64,000 bases of DNA from Aphelocoma coerulescens. Taxonomy: Eukaryota > Chordata > Aves > Passeriformes > Corvidae. Each line of letters begins with the position of its first letter. Position 1 is the stretch's first letter. Below the pieces are notes generated by a model. The model saw only the letters and a program-made list of their open reading frames with translations. It was not told the origin of the DNA and did no database searches. Shown here piece by piece: positions 1 to 18,059 of the stretch. The stretch spans positions 186,001 to 250,000 of the forward strand of contig NW_027184061.1 of the NCBI RefSeq assembly GCF_041296385.1. Reading direction: 5' to 3'. The position numbers and the translations under genes were made by a program.

Positions 1-61
1 AGTTTACCCTGGTTCAGGTGGCAGGTGGTCGTTCTTCCCCTTTGCAGCTCCTTACCTAAAC

Positions 62-1278
62 ATGGGTCCTCTGACTAAGGCTACCATTGCTGTTACCCAG
101 TTTGCCCTAAGGGTTGAGAAGGTGAGGGATTCATGGGCTTTTAACTTCCTCTGGAATGTGGGCACATGGATAAAGGGCTATCACACACTGAGTGCATGTT
201 TTTGGGGTTGTGTTAAAAATGGTACCTTCTGTGAGGAAATGACAACAGGGGAAGTTTTTCCCCAACCCCTCAACCAGTTCTTTGGGCCCACCCCACCAAT
301 TTTCGAAGGGTTTAGATTTCCTCTGGGTACTAACCAACTGGTGCTGATAGGCTTACTCTATTTAGCCCTCAGAGGTAAGTTGAGATTTGCTTGGATAACT
401 ACCCAGACACTGGCCTCAGAGACTAGAGATCCTACCTCAGAACCTGATCCTGCCCCAGAACCTGACACAGCCCCAGACACTAGAGATCCAGCCCCACAGC
501 CTGACCCAGCCCCACAGCCTCATACTGCCCAACAGCCCACCTCAGAAATGGACTACCCAAACTGGGTGAGGGTACTGGTGAAGGGGATGCAGGAGATGTG
601 CCAGGAAATATGCCAGATGCTAACGGAATACTCCTCCAGGCTCCAGCTGAATCACAAGGACAATCACAGCCAGCAGCAGTCGCCCCTGTGCAGAGGAGGA
701 AGTAGAAGACCAAATCAGTACAACCAGTTAATGATGATGGGGAACCAGGGCCCTCACAAGCAGCAGGAGAGCCAGAGCCAGAAATCATCAGTGAGTCCCT
801 GTCGTATGATAGTCTCTGTAATATGTGAAAAGACATTGTGCGAAGGGAGGGTGAGCCTTATACAACCTGGCTGCTTCAGGTTTGGGACCTTATGGGCACA
901 GGTGTGCAGCTGGATAGTGGTGAGGCAAGGTATCTGGGATCGCTGACCCAGGACCCAGGCATGGACCAGGTATTTGTGAGGGAGCCAGAACCCCTTTCTC
1001 TCTGGGAGCGGCTCTTAATGAGCGTGAGAGAAGGGTTCATTCACAAAGACAGAATGCAGCAGTACAATCATAGAATGCAGTGGAAGACACTCGAGGAAGG
1101 GATCCAACAGCTAAGAGAGGTGGCAGTATTAGAGGTACTCTTTGGGAGGGATGGACAGCATGGTAATGACCCCGATAAGGTCAGGTGCACAGGACAGATG
1201 ATGTGGAACCTGGCAAAGCTAGGGCCACCGCAATACACCACCTTCATTGCAACGATTGATGCTGACAATAACTGAGAA
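62..1278 (+). pseudogene. ERV-L gag remnant
   Basis: Two overlapping open stretches in different frames (62-946 and 838-1,278) together look like an ERV-L gag. The first has a hydrophobic patch near residues 92-105 and a proline-rich run of E-P-D-P-A-P type around residues 125-155. The second resembles the capsid part of ERV-L gag (motifs YTTWLL, LSLWERLL, REVAVLEV). A frameshift near 840-950 separates them, so no full gag can be made. The assignment rests on recalled family resemblance and on the pol genes downstream in the same orientation. Confidence 0.75.
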
Positions 1279-1377
1279 ACAGTGGGCTCTGTTGCCAACA
1301 AGCACAGGAATTATGACAGTATGGTCAATGGTCCGCTGAAAGCTCATGTCTCTGCTGTGGTCCAGGACCTCAAAGAG

Positions 1378-1458
1378 GAGATGAAGGAGATGAGGAAGGA
1401 AATGAGGGAGAAGATGAGGAAGGAAATGAGGGAGGAGATGAGGGAGGAGATGAGGAAG
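1378..1458 (+). repeat. 12-base tandem repeat coding for KEMR-type coiled coil
   Basis: About six imperfect copies of a GAGATGAGGAAG-like 12-mer encode a lysine/glutamate/methionine/arginine-rich helical run (pattern E-M-R-K/E) in an open frame from 1,282. It lies in the degraded end of gag. It could be a gag coiled coil or a local repeat expansion after decay. Confidence 0.6.
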
Positions 1459-1696
1459 GTCAGTGTGGCACCAGTGTGAGTCACAGGCCCCCAGGTCAGA
1501 GCCCCCAAGTCCCCCAGCTAGAGAGAGAGGGTACACCCCACGAGCTGAGCTGTGGTTTTTCTGTGCGTGCATGGGGAAGACATGAGAAAGTGGGATGGGA
1601 AACCCACTTCTGTCCTGTCAGTGCAGGTGCGTGAACTCAAGGAGGGAGGCACTAACCAAGGGGATTCTGCTAAGGTGAAAGTAGCCTCAGCCTCCC

Positions 1697-2220
1697 GTGA
1701 CCGAGCTGCCAGGTATTACAGAAGGGAGGATGATATGTTGGATCCCCTTGAAGGGACCTCTAGCATGTATGCCCAGGGAAAGAATGATAACCAGGGCTAG
1801 AGGGGCCCTGCCTCTAGCGAGGAGGCGGTACGGGAAAGCCGCGTTTTCTGGATGGTGTGGATCGTCATGGCCTGGCACATCAGAGGAACAAAAATATGAT
1901 GCATTGGTTGATACTGGAGCACAGTGTACTTTAATGCCATCGGGACATGTGGGGGAAGAACCTGTATCCATCGCTGGGGTGACCAGGAGATCACACGATT
2001 TGATGTTGTTGGAAGCTGAGGTGAGCCTGACTGGGAAGGAGTGGCAAAAGCATCCGATTGTGACTAGGCCAGAGGCCCCGTGTATTCTGAGCATACGCAT
2101 CCTCCAGAATGGGTATTACAAAGACCCAAAAGGACTCAGGTGGGCATTTGGGATTGCTGCTGTGGAGGCGGAGGGCATTAGGCAATTGAACCCCCTGCCT
2201 GGACTATCAGAAAATCCCTC
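1697..2220 (+). pseudogene. ERV-L protease remnant
   Basis: The reading frame contains the retroviral aspartic protease signature (VDTGAQCTLMP, about 1,905-1,940) and continues through a conserved GKEWQKHPIV stretch into the start of reverse transcriptase. The segment after about 2,026 is also present on the right arm at 57,993-58,186, where the catalytic DTG part is missing because the homology ends there. An aspartyl protease would cleave the Gag-Pol polyprotein, but surrounding frames are broken. Confidence 0.8.
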
Positions 2221-3220
2221 TGCAGTTCGTCTCCTGAAAGTGGAAGAGCAACGAGTGCAAACTGCCACCTCGACAGTGCACCGCCGGCGGTATCGGACAA
2301 ATCGAGATGCTGTGATCCCCATCCACAAGATTATCTGCATGCTGGAGAGCCAAGGGGTGGTCAGCAAGACCCACTCACCCTTCAACAGCCCCATCTGGCC
2401 CGTGCGCAAGTCTGACGGGGAATGGAGATTGTGGACTATCGTGCCTTGAATGAAGTGACTCCACCACTGAGCGCTGCTGTGCTGGACATTTTGGAGCTTC
2501 AGTACGAGCTGGAGTCCAAAGCAGCGAAGTGGTATGCCACTATTGACATTGCTAATGCTTTTTTCTCCATTCCTCTGGCAGCAGAGTGCAGGCCTCAGTT
2601 TGCCTTCACCTGGAGGGGCGTGCAGTACACCTGGAACCGACTGCCCCAGGGCTGGAAGCACAGTCCCACCATCTGCCATGGACTGATCCAGGCTGCACTG
2701 GAAGAGGGTGAGGCCCCAGAACATCTGCAGTACATTGATGACATCATTGTGTGGGGGAACATGGCATCGGAGTTATTTGAGAAAGAGAGAAACAATCATC
2801 CAAATTCTCCTGGAAGCCAGTTTCTCCATCAAGAAGAGCAAAGTCAAGGGACCAGCCCGAGAGATCCAGTTCCTGGGAGTAAAGTGGCAAGATGGACGGC
2901 ATCAGATTCCCACCGAGGTCATCAATAAGATCACTGCAATGTCTCCACCAACCAACAAGAAGGAAACACAAGCTTTCCTAGGTGCCATAGGCTTTTGGAG
3001 AATGCACATTCCCGAGTACAGCCAGATTGTGAGCCCTCTCTACCTGGTTACCCGAAAGAAGAACGATTTCCACTGGGGCCCTGAACAGCAGCAAGCCTTT
3101 GCCCAGATCAAGCAGGAAATTGCTCACGCCGTAGCCCTTGGCCCAGTCAGGACAGGACCAGAGGTGAAGAACGTGCTCTACTCTGCAGCCGGGAACAATG
3201 GTCTGTCCTGGAGCCTCTGA
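2221..3220 (+). pseudogene. ERV-L reverse transcriptase remnant
   Basis: Conserved RT blocks are visible: SPFNSPIWPV, a DIANAFFSIPL block, the LPQGWKHSPTICH block and the polymerase active site YIDD (2,731-2,742). The frame changes near 2,445 and again near 2,790, and ends at 3,220, so no intact polymerase remains. The right arm carries the homologous block on the opposite strand at about 56,670-57,516 with different lesions. Confidence 0.9.
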
Positions 3221-4318
3221 CAGAAGGTGCCTGGTGAGACTCGGGGCTGACCACTGGGATTCTGGAGCTGAAGGTACAGAGGGTCTGAAGCCAACTACAC
3301 TCCCACAGAGAAAGAGATCTTGGCAGCTTATGAAGGAGTCCAAGCTGCCTCAGAAGTAATCGGCACAGAGGCACAGCTCCTCCTGGCACCCTGACTACCG
3401 GTGCTGGGGTGGATGTTCAAAGGAAAGGTTCCTTCCACGCATCACGCCACCGACTCTACTTGGAGCAAATGGATCGCCTTCATCATGCAGCGCGCCCGAA
3501 TTGGAAACCCGAATCGCCCTGGGATCTTGGAAATAATTACGAATTGGCCGGAAGGTGAGACTTTTGGATTATCTTCTGAAGAAGAAGAGGAGCAGGTGAC
3601 GCGTGCCGAAGCAGCCCCACCATATAATGAGCTACAGAGAGTGAAAGACAATATGCCCTTTTCACTGATGGTTCCTGCCGAATTGTAGGCGCTAGCCAGA
3701 AAAGGAAGCCGCTGTATGGAGCCCCACATGACAAGTTGAACAGGCTACTGAAGGAGAAGATGGATCGAGTCAATTTGCCAAATTCAAAGCTGTCCAGTTA
3801 GGTCCTGACATTGCTGAAAGAGAGAAGTGGCCAAAGCTCTACCTCTACACTGATTCATGGATGGTAGCCAATGCTCTGTGGGGTTGGCTGGAAAGGTGGA
3901 AGAAGGCAAACTGGCAGCACAGAGGAAAACCAATCTGGGCTGCTGAGGAGTGGAAAGGCATTGCCACTCGGGTAGAGAAGCTATCCGTGAAAGTCCGTCA
4001 TGTAGACGCTCACGTCCCCAAGAGCCGGGCTAACGAAGAACATCGTAACAACAAACAGGTAGATCAGGCTGCGAAAATAGAGGTGTCCCAGATAGACTTG
4101 GATTGGCAACATAAAGGGGAGTTGTTCCTAGCTCAATGGGCCCATGATGCCTCAGGCCATCAGGGCAGAGATGCCACCTATAAGTGGGCACGAGATCTGA
4201 GGGGTGGATCTAACCATGGACAGTATCTCCCAGGTTATCCATGATTGTGAGACATGCGCTGCGATCAAGCAGGCCAAGCAGGTGAAGCCCCTGTGCTATG
4301 GTGGGCAATGGTCCAAAT
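3221..4318 (+). pseudogene. ERV-L connection, RNase H and integrase N-terminus remnant
   Basis: Broken frames continue the pol polyprotein: connection domain, RNase H (active-site-like FTDGS context near 3,662-3,680 and TDSWMVANA near 3,850), and the integrase zinc-binding region with paired His (4,130-4,165) and paired Cys (CETC, 4,247-4,258). Stops and shifts occur at 3,220, 3,356, 3,688 and 3,800. The reading is cut at 4,323 by the inserted LTR. Confidence 0.8.
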
Positions 4319-4323
4319 ACAAG

Positions 4324-4943
4324 TGTTGGGGAAGATGAAACTGGAAAGCCTTATAAATATGATTGCCTGACAAAAGATTTTGGGAATATGAAAACTATAA
4401 GCGACATCGAAATGAAAGCCACCTTTGAGATACCAAGCCTTAGTTACTGAACAACTGGAAAACAATGGTCTGGCCGACTGAAGGTAATCCCCTCTTGATT
4501 GAACAATACCCTCTGCTTGCAGACAGGTCCAAGGGTCAGAGCAGACCCTACTAGCTCAGCAGAAGGGGTCCAAAGAGTAGTTTTTAGGAGTTAAAATGTG
4601 ACATTCTATGGTAATGTAATAACTCTTATAGGCTGTATGTAAATGCTATAGGATTTGTACCTTGTACTAGATTGGCTAGTGAGAATTAGAATATTCAGTA
4701 CAGAAGATGATTTATTGTATTGTAACGGGGACGTCGGTCTCTTTTTACTCTCTCTCTCTCTCTCTCTCTCTTTTACTTACTTACTCTGCTCTCACCCTGG
4801 GCCTGCTCCGAGCTGCGGCTGGCAGCTCCAAGAAGTGCCCCTGTACCCACGCCCTTTGCAATAAATCACATGTTCCAGGATCTGACTTCAGAGATCTCTC
4901 GTCTCCGTCCGTCCCGACTGTCCAACCGCCCCAAGATCCTACA
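4324..4943 (+). mobile_element. Solo LTR (620 bp) nested in ERV-L integrase
   Basis: The block starts TGTTGGGG and ends CCTACA, has a (TC)n tract at about 4,748-4,772 and a polyadenylation signal AATAAA at 4,860-4,865. It interrupts the integrase frame. The flanks ACAAG (4,319-4,323) and AGAAG (4,944-4,948) look like a 5-bp target duplication with one substitution. The mirror copy at 54,781-55,400 is also 620 bp and has a perfect 5-bp duplication, so this insertion is older than the inverted duplication. Confidence 0.88.
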
Positions 4944-4948
4944 AGAAG

Positions 4949-5605
4949 TATGGGGAGGCCTGGCAGATTGATTACATCACACTGCCTCAAACCCACCAAG
5001 GCAAGCGCTATGTGCTCACAATGGTAGAAGCTACCACAGGATGGCTGGAGACCTACCCTGTGCAGCACGCTACTGCCCAGAACACCATCCTGGGCCTTGA
5101 AAAGCAAGTCCTTTGGAGGCATGGTACCCCTGAGAAAATCGAGTCTGATAATGAGACTCATTTCAAGAACAGCCTTATAAACACCTGGGCTAGAGAACAT
5201 GGCATTGAGTGGGTGAACCACATCCCTTACCATGCACCAGCAGCTGGGTGGGTTGAGCGGTGTAATGGACTGCGTAAAACAGCCTTGAAGGCACTGGGTG
5301 GGGGGACTTTCAAAAACTGGGAGGTGCATTTAGCAAGAGCCACCTGGTTAGTTAACACCCGAGGCTCCACCAGCCGAGCAGGCCCTGCCCAATCTGAACC
5401 CCTACAAACAACAGATGGGGATAAGGTTCCAGTGGTGCACATGAGAGGTATGCTTGGAAAACCTGTTCGGGTTAGTTCTGCCTCGAGCAAAGAGAAACCC
5501 ATCTGTGGGGTTGTCTTCGCTCAGGAACCAGGTTGCACCTTGTGGGTGATGCAAAAGGATGGAGAGACCCGATGCATACCTCAAGGGGACCTTGGTTTAG
5601 GGTGA
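4949..5605 (+). pseudogene. ERV-L integrase core remnant
   Basis: The frame resumes after the nested LTR with the integrase catalytic core (motifs MVEATTGWLETYPV and WAREHGIEW) and a C-terminal beta domain near GCTLWVMQKDG. It ends at a stop at 5,603-5,605, followed directly by the 3' LTR region with no envelope gene. The core residues look mostly preserved, but the N-terminal zinc domain is separated from it by 620 bp of LTR. Confidence 0.88.
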
Positions 5606-5804
5606 ACTACCCATGGCTCTGTACTTGAATCACTATCAGCATGTATATACGTATATAATTTGGGTGATGCATGTATGTGTATGGTTAAAAGGGTTCAGTT
5701 TCATGTACCATGTTAGTATGGGAAAAATGTGGGGTGGATAATGTTGGGGTTTTAGGAGTTCTCGTCCTATTTTCTTTTTCTCTTAAAGGAATTTTCCCCA
5801 TAGA

Positions 5805-6665
5805 TGTTGCCAGGGGGACAAATTACTGGGGACTTAAGGAAAACAAAGGACCTGGCCATAGGAGGAGGTGTGCATCTCTTCCACCTAAGTTTGTGGGCAG
5901 TCAGTTCCCGGCGTTTGGACATAGAGAGAAAGAGGCTGCTTCTTCAGCTGCTTTCCTTCTACCAGAGAGACCCTGGGATCCCAAGCCCACCTTCCCTGCC
6001 CTGCTGGGAGCCAGGCTGTGGCTGCCCGCCCCTGCCGTTGCTTCGAGCCTTTGCTACTCTATAGCCCCGCTCGCCCTGCCTGCCGAGACCTCCGGGGGTT
6101 CCCACTGCAGCTCCGGAGCTCAATACATCTCGTCTGACACTTGGGATTTGTGCTCATCCCTGCTGTTCCAGCCTGCTGTTCCTGAGGGTCCAGCTGGACA
6201 CCGGGATTGGCTGCCCAGGGGGTTTTTGAAACCTTTGTTCCATCTCTTCCCGGGATCCCAGGCCACCAGTGCCGTGTGCTCCCTGAGCTCGCTCCGGAGC
6301 TCCCCCTGCAGCCGCGGGGGAACCATCGCACCTGCCCTGCTCACCGGGAGCCGCCAGCGCCCCTGCCGGCTGCGAGCGGAACTGCACCCGAGGGGAAAGG
6401 GCCTGACAGCCGAGAAGGCTGGGACTGGGTTTGTGATTGTTTGCTGTTACTGCCATAGTTATTCCCGTTTGTTTGACTGGTTATATACATAAAAATACAT
6501 AATAGTAAAGAACTGTTATTCCTGTTCCTCATACGTTTACCTATAAAGCTCCTTAATTTCAAAATTATAATAATGCAGTGGGAAGGGGGTTGCAATTTTT
6601 TTTTCTTCCATTTCAGGAGAGACTCCTGCCTTCCTCGGCAGACATCTGTCTTTCAAACCAAGACA
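5805..6665 (+). mobile_element. ERV-L 3' LTR (left)
   Basis: The stretch between the end of integrase and CCAAGACA at 6,665 has the typical tail of an avian ERV-L LTR: an AT-rich AAAGAACTGTTATTCC block, a TTCAAAATTATAATAAT block, then GAGACTCCTGCC. The start is placed at TGTTGCC (5,805) but is uncertain by about 20 bases because the polypurine tract is not clear. The right-arm copy lies at 53,085-53,943. Open reading frames across this LTR are not considered genes. Confidence 0.75.
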
Positions 6666-6945
6666 CTGGGAGCAACTGGGACCACAGTGGGGGCAAATAC
6701 AATCATACAGGGAGTGACTGGATTCATACTGGAAATGACTGGAGCCACACTGGACACTTACTGAGAGTGAAAGCAACCATCCTGGGTGTGACTGGGAGCC
6801 ACTGGGACCACAGTGCGGGAAACTGGGATCTTATTGGGAGTTACTGGGACCATACCGAAAACACAGTGGGAGTGACTGTAAGCGACCGGGATGATGCTGG
6901 GAGTGACTGGGATCATACTGGGGGTGACTGGGAACCACTGCTGAG
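6666..6945 (+). repeat. ACTGGGA-type degenerate minisatellite
   Basis: Many degenerate units of GGGAGTGACTGG or ACTGGGACCA type follow directly after the LTR. On the other strand they read CCCAGT, the motif frequent in passerine MHC class II introns. Equivalent fields occur at 52,815-53,084 and 60,990-61,735. Confidence 0.8.
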
Positions 6946-7230
6946 GCGGCGGTGGAGCTCGGAGGTGGCCCCAGCGCAGGTGGGAGCCGCGCTCGGTCCT
7001 GGTGGGGCTCGGGGCTGGCTGCGGGCGGAGGGGGCGGCAGGGGGCTGGGGCGGGTTCGTTGTGCCGTGTGGGCGCCGTGTTCGCCCTGGCGTGAGGGCAC
7101 TGCGGGAGCGGCTGCCCGCGCTCTCCTTGCCGCGGATGCCTCGGCAGGAGCCGGTGCCAGAGCAGCGCTGGCTCGTCCCGGCTGCTGTGGGTAGGACAGA
7201 GGTGGCTGCTCTGTCCCCGGGACTGTTTCT
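6945..7230 (+). repeat. GC-rich module, copy 1 of 4
   Basis: The sequence (GGAGCTCGGAGGTGGCCCC, then GCAGGTGGGAGCC, then TGTGGGTAGGACAG) is close to 16,450-16,730 in the same arm. With the mirror copies at 43,029-43,310 and 52,520-52,805 there are four in the window. It has CpG-island composition and two donor-like sites (GCAG/GTGGGAG and GTGG/GTAGGAC), so it may be a duplicated first exon or promoter. No protein can be assigned. Confidence 0.7.
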
Positions 7231-8130
7231 TGGAAGGTTCAGACTTCCTGATGTGCCCTTCAATATGCACACACCCGTTTTGTTTGTTTTAGTAAAACAA
7301 AGCAGTATTAATAACTCCATTGAGTCTTTGTTCTTCTTCTCTAAGTTCAGGAATTTGACATGGCCTTGGCTGAGCAGCAGTTCATGGCAATCAGTAACAT
7401 TTTCTGGAAGTGATAGTTTCTTTCACTCCTTCCTACCTACAGCTCCCTGGCCCTATCTAAAGCAGATTCACGGGCTTTGTTTGTTTAAGTCACATTCACC
7501 TTATTCCTTTCCCCCGTCACTGCCGGAGCTCCTCCCCTGCTTGCGCTCGCAGGTGCCACCGAATGCGTGTCCCGGGATCGCATCTCCCCACCCGCAGCCT
7601 CCAGCGCCCGCCCTGTCCCGGGCTGGCCCTGGGCTGGCGACAGCGAGCCCGACAGAAACCAACACCCGCGGGGCCACCGGCGCCGGGGCTCAGAGCCGTG
7701 CAAGGGACGCTTTGGTTTGCAGGGGCAGAAGGGCCTGGGCTCCTCCCCTGCCCCGTTTGACTTGGTTTAGGATTCAGTGTTTTGGCCGACGTGGGAGGGG
7801 AAAAAGGCGTGGTTTTTCTCCAGCACTGGGCGGGTTTTGTCCCTCGCATTTGGGCCTTCCCCGGGCCCCCTCTGCCCTCTTGCAGAACCAGTGGCATTTC
7901 CCACCCCACGCGGTTTGTAAACAAGAGTCGGCTGCAGTTGAGAAGGCTCCAGGCGCCTCCTTCCAGGCTGACTCTGCCGATGCTGAGGCTGCTCTGGGCT
8001 CTGCCGGGGCTCTGCTGGGGCTCAGCTCTGGGCAAGGCTGGGCCCGCTCTCCCCTCGCATTGCTCCGGGCAGCTGAGTCACGGGGGGACAAGGAAGGGAC
8101 ACATCAAGGGACTTGAGGTTTAACAGAGTT
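7231..8130. other. No recognised gene
   Basis: This stretch lies between the GC-rich module and the end of the kinase gene. The first 270 bases are AT-rich and the rest GC-rich. A long open frame crosses it but shows no domain and continues through the minisatellite, so it is probably non-coding. The mirror is 51,630-52,520. Confidence 0.6.
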
Positions 8131-8136
8131 TTTATT
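8131..8136 (-). terminator. Polyadenylation signal of left PAK-like kinase
   Basis: TTTATT on the plus strand is AATAAA on the gene strand, 117 bases after the kinase stop codon. The right copy has the same signal at 51,619-51,624. Confidence 0.75.
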
Positions 8137-8144
8137 CAAAAAAC

Positions 8145-8232
8145 TGCCATAACTACCAGGCTGTCCTAACCACCATAACTAACTAGCAGTGCTAACTACC
8201 GTAACTAACCACTTGTCCTAACTACTATAACA
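8145..8232 (-). repeat. Short repeat in kinase 3' UTR
   Basis: Imperfect copies of an about 20-base unit built from CTAACTAC and ATAACTAAC lie between the kinase stop codon and its polyadenylation signal. The same array is present at 51,525-51,610. Confidence 0.6.
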
Positions 8233-8252
8233 AAAAGCTGGCCCCAGGTGAT

Positions 8253-15652
<7,400 letters not shown>

Positions 15653-15849
15653 TTTGGCCGTGCTGCACACGTGGCAGACTGTACCCCTGCAAGCACAGAA
15701 GGACACCCGGCAGGGGCTGGGCTGGCTGCTGAGAATGCCTCGGGCAGGAGGATCCTCCGGCAACCAGCGGGCGCCCAGAGCCGCTCTGGACACTGAGGGC
15801 TCCGTGCCCACAGCAACGGGAACACGGCGAGGACGCGGCAGCGTTCCCG

Positions 15850-15857
15850 TGACATCA
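15850..15857 (-). promoter_or_regulatory. CRE-like site TGATGTCA upstream of left kinase
   Basis: TGACATCA on the plus strand lies about 200 bases upstream of the kinase ATG within GC-rich sequence, and is conserved in the right arm at 43,902-43,909. Such half-CRE sites bind CREB/CREM/ATF factors. The role is inferred from position and conservation only. Confidence 0.45.
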
Positions 15858-16139
15858 CAGCAGCAGCTCCCGCAAGAACCGCCTGGAAGGTTCTCCTCTG
15901 TCACAAAGGAGCACAAAGGATCCTCCCGGGGCACAGCCTGTTGCTCAAAGCATCCAAGAGGAACCCAGAAAATGCAGCAGACCAGGACAGCCCATAGCCA
16001 AGCCTGAACAACGAAATAAAAGCCATGCACTGATGCTCCGAATTAGGGGCGGGAGTAGCGAGGCTGCAGGGCTTCCCAAGGAGCCGGAGTCAGCCAACAC
16101 GCAGGGCTGGGCAAGTCGGGCCGGGAGCAGCGGAGAGCT

Positions 16140-16713
16140 TTGTTTCCCTTCCCAGCTGAATGGCGGCTCGGGCCGGGCCCGTTCCAGGGCTGTTCCTCAG
16201 CTGCGGCTTTCCCCTCACGCAGCCCGGGGGGCGCTGGGAGCGCGGGGCGAGGCTGGGCCGTGTGCAGAGCCCGCCCCTCGCTGCGATTGGGCGGTGCTGC
16301 CGTCAGTCGTGGTTCTGGCGCGCTGATTGGTCGGAGCGGGGAGCAGCCCGGGCCCGGAGCCGCCGGCAGGGCGGCCGTGGCGCAGCAGAGGCGCCATTGG
16401 CGGAGCGTCTGTGCGGGCCCGGGAGCGGCGGCGGCGGCCGGAGCCCGGTGAGGCGGCGGCGGAGCTCGGAGGCGGCCCCAGCGCAGGTGGGAGCCGCGCT
16501 CGGTTCTGGCGGGGCTCGGCGCTGGCTGCGGGCGGAGGGGGCGGCAGGGGGCTGGGGCGGGTTCGTTGTGCCGTGTGGGCGCCGTGTTCGCCCTGGCGTG
16601 AGGGCGCTGCGGGAGCGGCTGCCCGCGCTCTCCTTGCCGCTGCTGCCTCGGCAGGAGCCGGTGCCGGAGCAGCGCTGGCTCGTCCCGGCTGCTGTGGGTA
16701 GGACAGAGGTGGC
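16140..16713. promoter_or_regulatory. CpG island with CCAAT boxes, left
   Basis: The region is very GC- and CpG-rich, with CCAAT/ATTGG boxes at about 16,284, 16,325 and 16,395. It lies 500-1,000 bases upstream of the kinase start on the minus strand. A donor-like GCGCAG/GTGGGAG at about 16,486 suggests a first exon on the plus strand too, so it may be bidirectional. Its second half (16,450-16,713) is the GC-rich module repeated at 6,945. Open frames here are composition artefacts. Confidence 0.65.
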
Positions 16714-17006
16714 TGCCCCGTCGGCGGGAGTGTGCGGGAAAGTTCCCGTGGCCAGAGGTTTGTGTCCCCAGAGGAGCCGGAGGAGTCCTGTAAAAGGAAC
16801 TTTATTCCTGGAGCAAGGGAGAGGCCACGGGGCATTTCCCGTGGGCTCTGTCCAAGTGTTGGAGGACGCAGCCTCCTTTTTATGCCGATTTCGCCGGCCG
16901 CATCTCCGTGTCCCTTTCCGCAGTGGCTGAGGTCCTTGGAAGGTACAGACTTCCCGATGCGCCTGCTGCATGTGCCCCTTAATGTGCACCCCCACTTTGT
17001 ATAACA
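16714..17006 (-). mobile_element. Short LTR-like element beside CpG island (left)
   Basis: On the minus strand the block starts TGTTATACAAAG and ends GACGGGGCA. It has a TATA-like CATAAAAAGG (about 16,875-16,884) and AATAAA (16,801-16,806), the order expected of an LTR. It abuts the CpG island exactly. The right copy is 42,753-43,045. A clear target duplication was not found, so the element type is tentative. Confidence 0.55.
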
Positions 17007-17902
17007 TCCGATATTCATGGCTCTGTGAAGTCTTTGTTTCCTTTGTTCTCTGTTTCAACACTTTTCCTTGGCCATCTCTTTGCCAAGAGCAGTTTGAGTC
17101 ATTTAATTTTCCACAACCTCCTGGTTCTTCTGCTGAAAGAGAATCTGATGCCATCCCAGGGTGAAATGTGGCGTTGCTCATGGGAGTGGATTGGTGGGTG
17201 AGAAGGTCAGGAGCTGGAGCTGTGTGCTTGGTTATGATTTGGAGGACAGCTTGTAATCTAATGATGCATTGAAATGATCACTGGGTTCTCTGGCACCTGG
17301 TATGAATTTGTTCGGGTTCCCAGGGGCTGCTCCATGGTGTTGTAGGATTTGTTCTGGTGGCCGTTCATCTTTTCCCCATTTTTGGGTGCTCCCAGAAATG
17401 CCAGGGATGCATCAATTGACCTCTTTTCTCTGATTAAATCATCACATCCTTGGATTCCCAAGTGATTTCGCTGACCTTGTGGCAGCAAAAGCAGCCCAGT
17501 GGTCAAACCCACCCTGTATAACCCAGACAGTGCCAGCAGATGTTGGAGTGGAGAGAGGGATGATTCCCCCCCCGCTTTTGTGAGTGAAGTTCTCCCAGCA
17601 TTCTCCGTTTGCTGTTTTCCTTTGGAGCTTCAGGGATTTCTGTTGCAGGGTCCGAGATGCTCAGTGTGGGCTCTGCCTTTCGCGATGCAAATTCCGTCTG
17701 TGCAGGGAGGCAGAGCTTGGGGTGAGGGGCTGAAGGAATCAGGCCAATTCCTCTGGCAGGCAAGGAGAGCCTGGGACATTGTGCACACTTCCCGCAGCAG
17801 AGTTAATTTGCATTTCTAAAGCTCCTCTGCTGGCTGCTTGGAAGGAAGCTTCTCCTCCAGGGCAACCATCAGGTGACTCACAAGTGCCCTCCCCCCCAGC
17901 TG
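17007..17902. other. No recognised gene
   Basis: Mixed-composition sequence, mirrored at about 41,860-42,752. Open frames are short and without domains. Nothing beyond shared homology with the right arm can be supported. Confidence 0.6.
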
Positions 17903-17982
17903 CTTTCTTTTTCTTTTTCTTTTTCTTTTTCTTTTTCTTTTTCTTTTTCTTTTTCTTTTTCTTTTTCTTTTTCTTTTTCTTA
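17903..17982 (+). repeat. (CTTTTT)n microsatellite
   Basis: About 13 copies of CTTTTT occur here. At the matching place in the right arm (about 41,836-41,860) there is only a short A-rich tract, so the array expanded on the left or contracted on the right after duplication. Confidence 0.95.
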
Positions 17983-18059
17983 TGTTTTTTTAGCTCTTTA
18001 TGAGTTAATGGGTCATCTTTAAACCTCTTCCAGTTTTGCAAAATGCAGCTTACAGGTGA

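Larger units (their letters stand above)
1..6665 (+). mobile_element. ERV-L-type endogenous retrovirus, 5' end outside window
   Basis: A degraded provirus reads left to right: gag, protease, reverse transcriptase, RNase H, integrase and a 3' LTR. No envelope gene is seen, as usual for ERV-L. The 5' LTR lies outside the window or is lost. Reading frames are broken several times (about 950, 2,450, 2,800 and 3,220) and a second LTR has inserted into pol at 4,324-4,943. Only the part after about 2,026 belongs to the inverted repeat; gag is unique to the left side. Confidence 0.9.

Noticed and set aside
6578..8116. 512-codon open frame
   Set aside because: It runs through the end of an ERV-L LTR, a minisatellite and a GC-rich module; no domain, and the mirror copy is broken differently.
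16160..16930. Several 100-290 codon frames on both strands over the CpG island
   Set aside because: All reading frames are open because of extreme GC content; Ala/Arg/Gly/Pro composition; they overlap each other on opposite strands.
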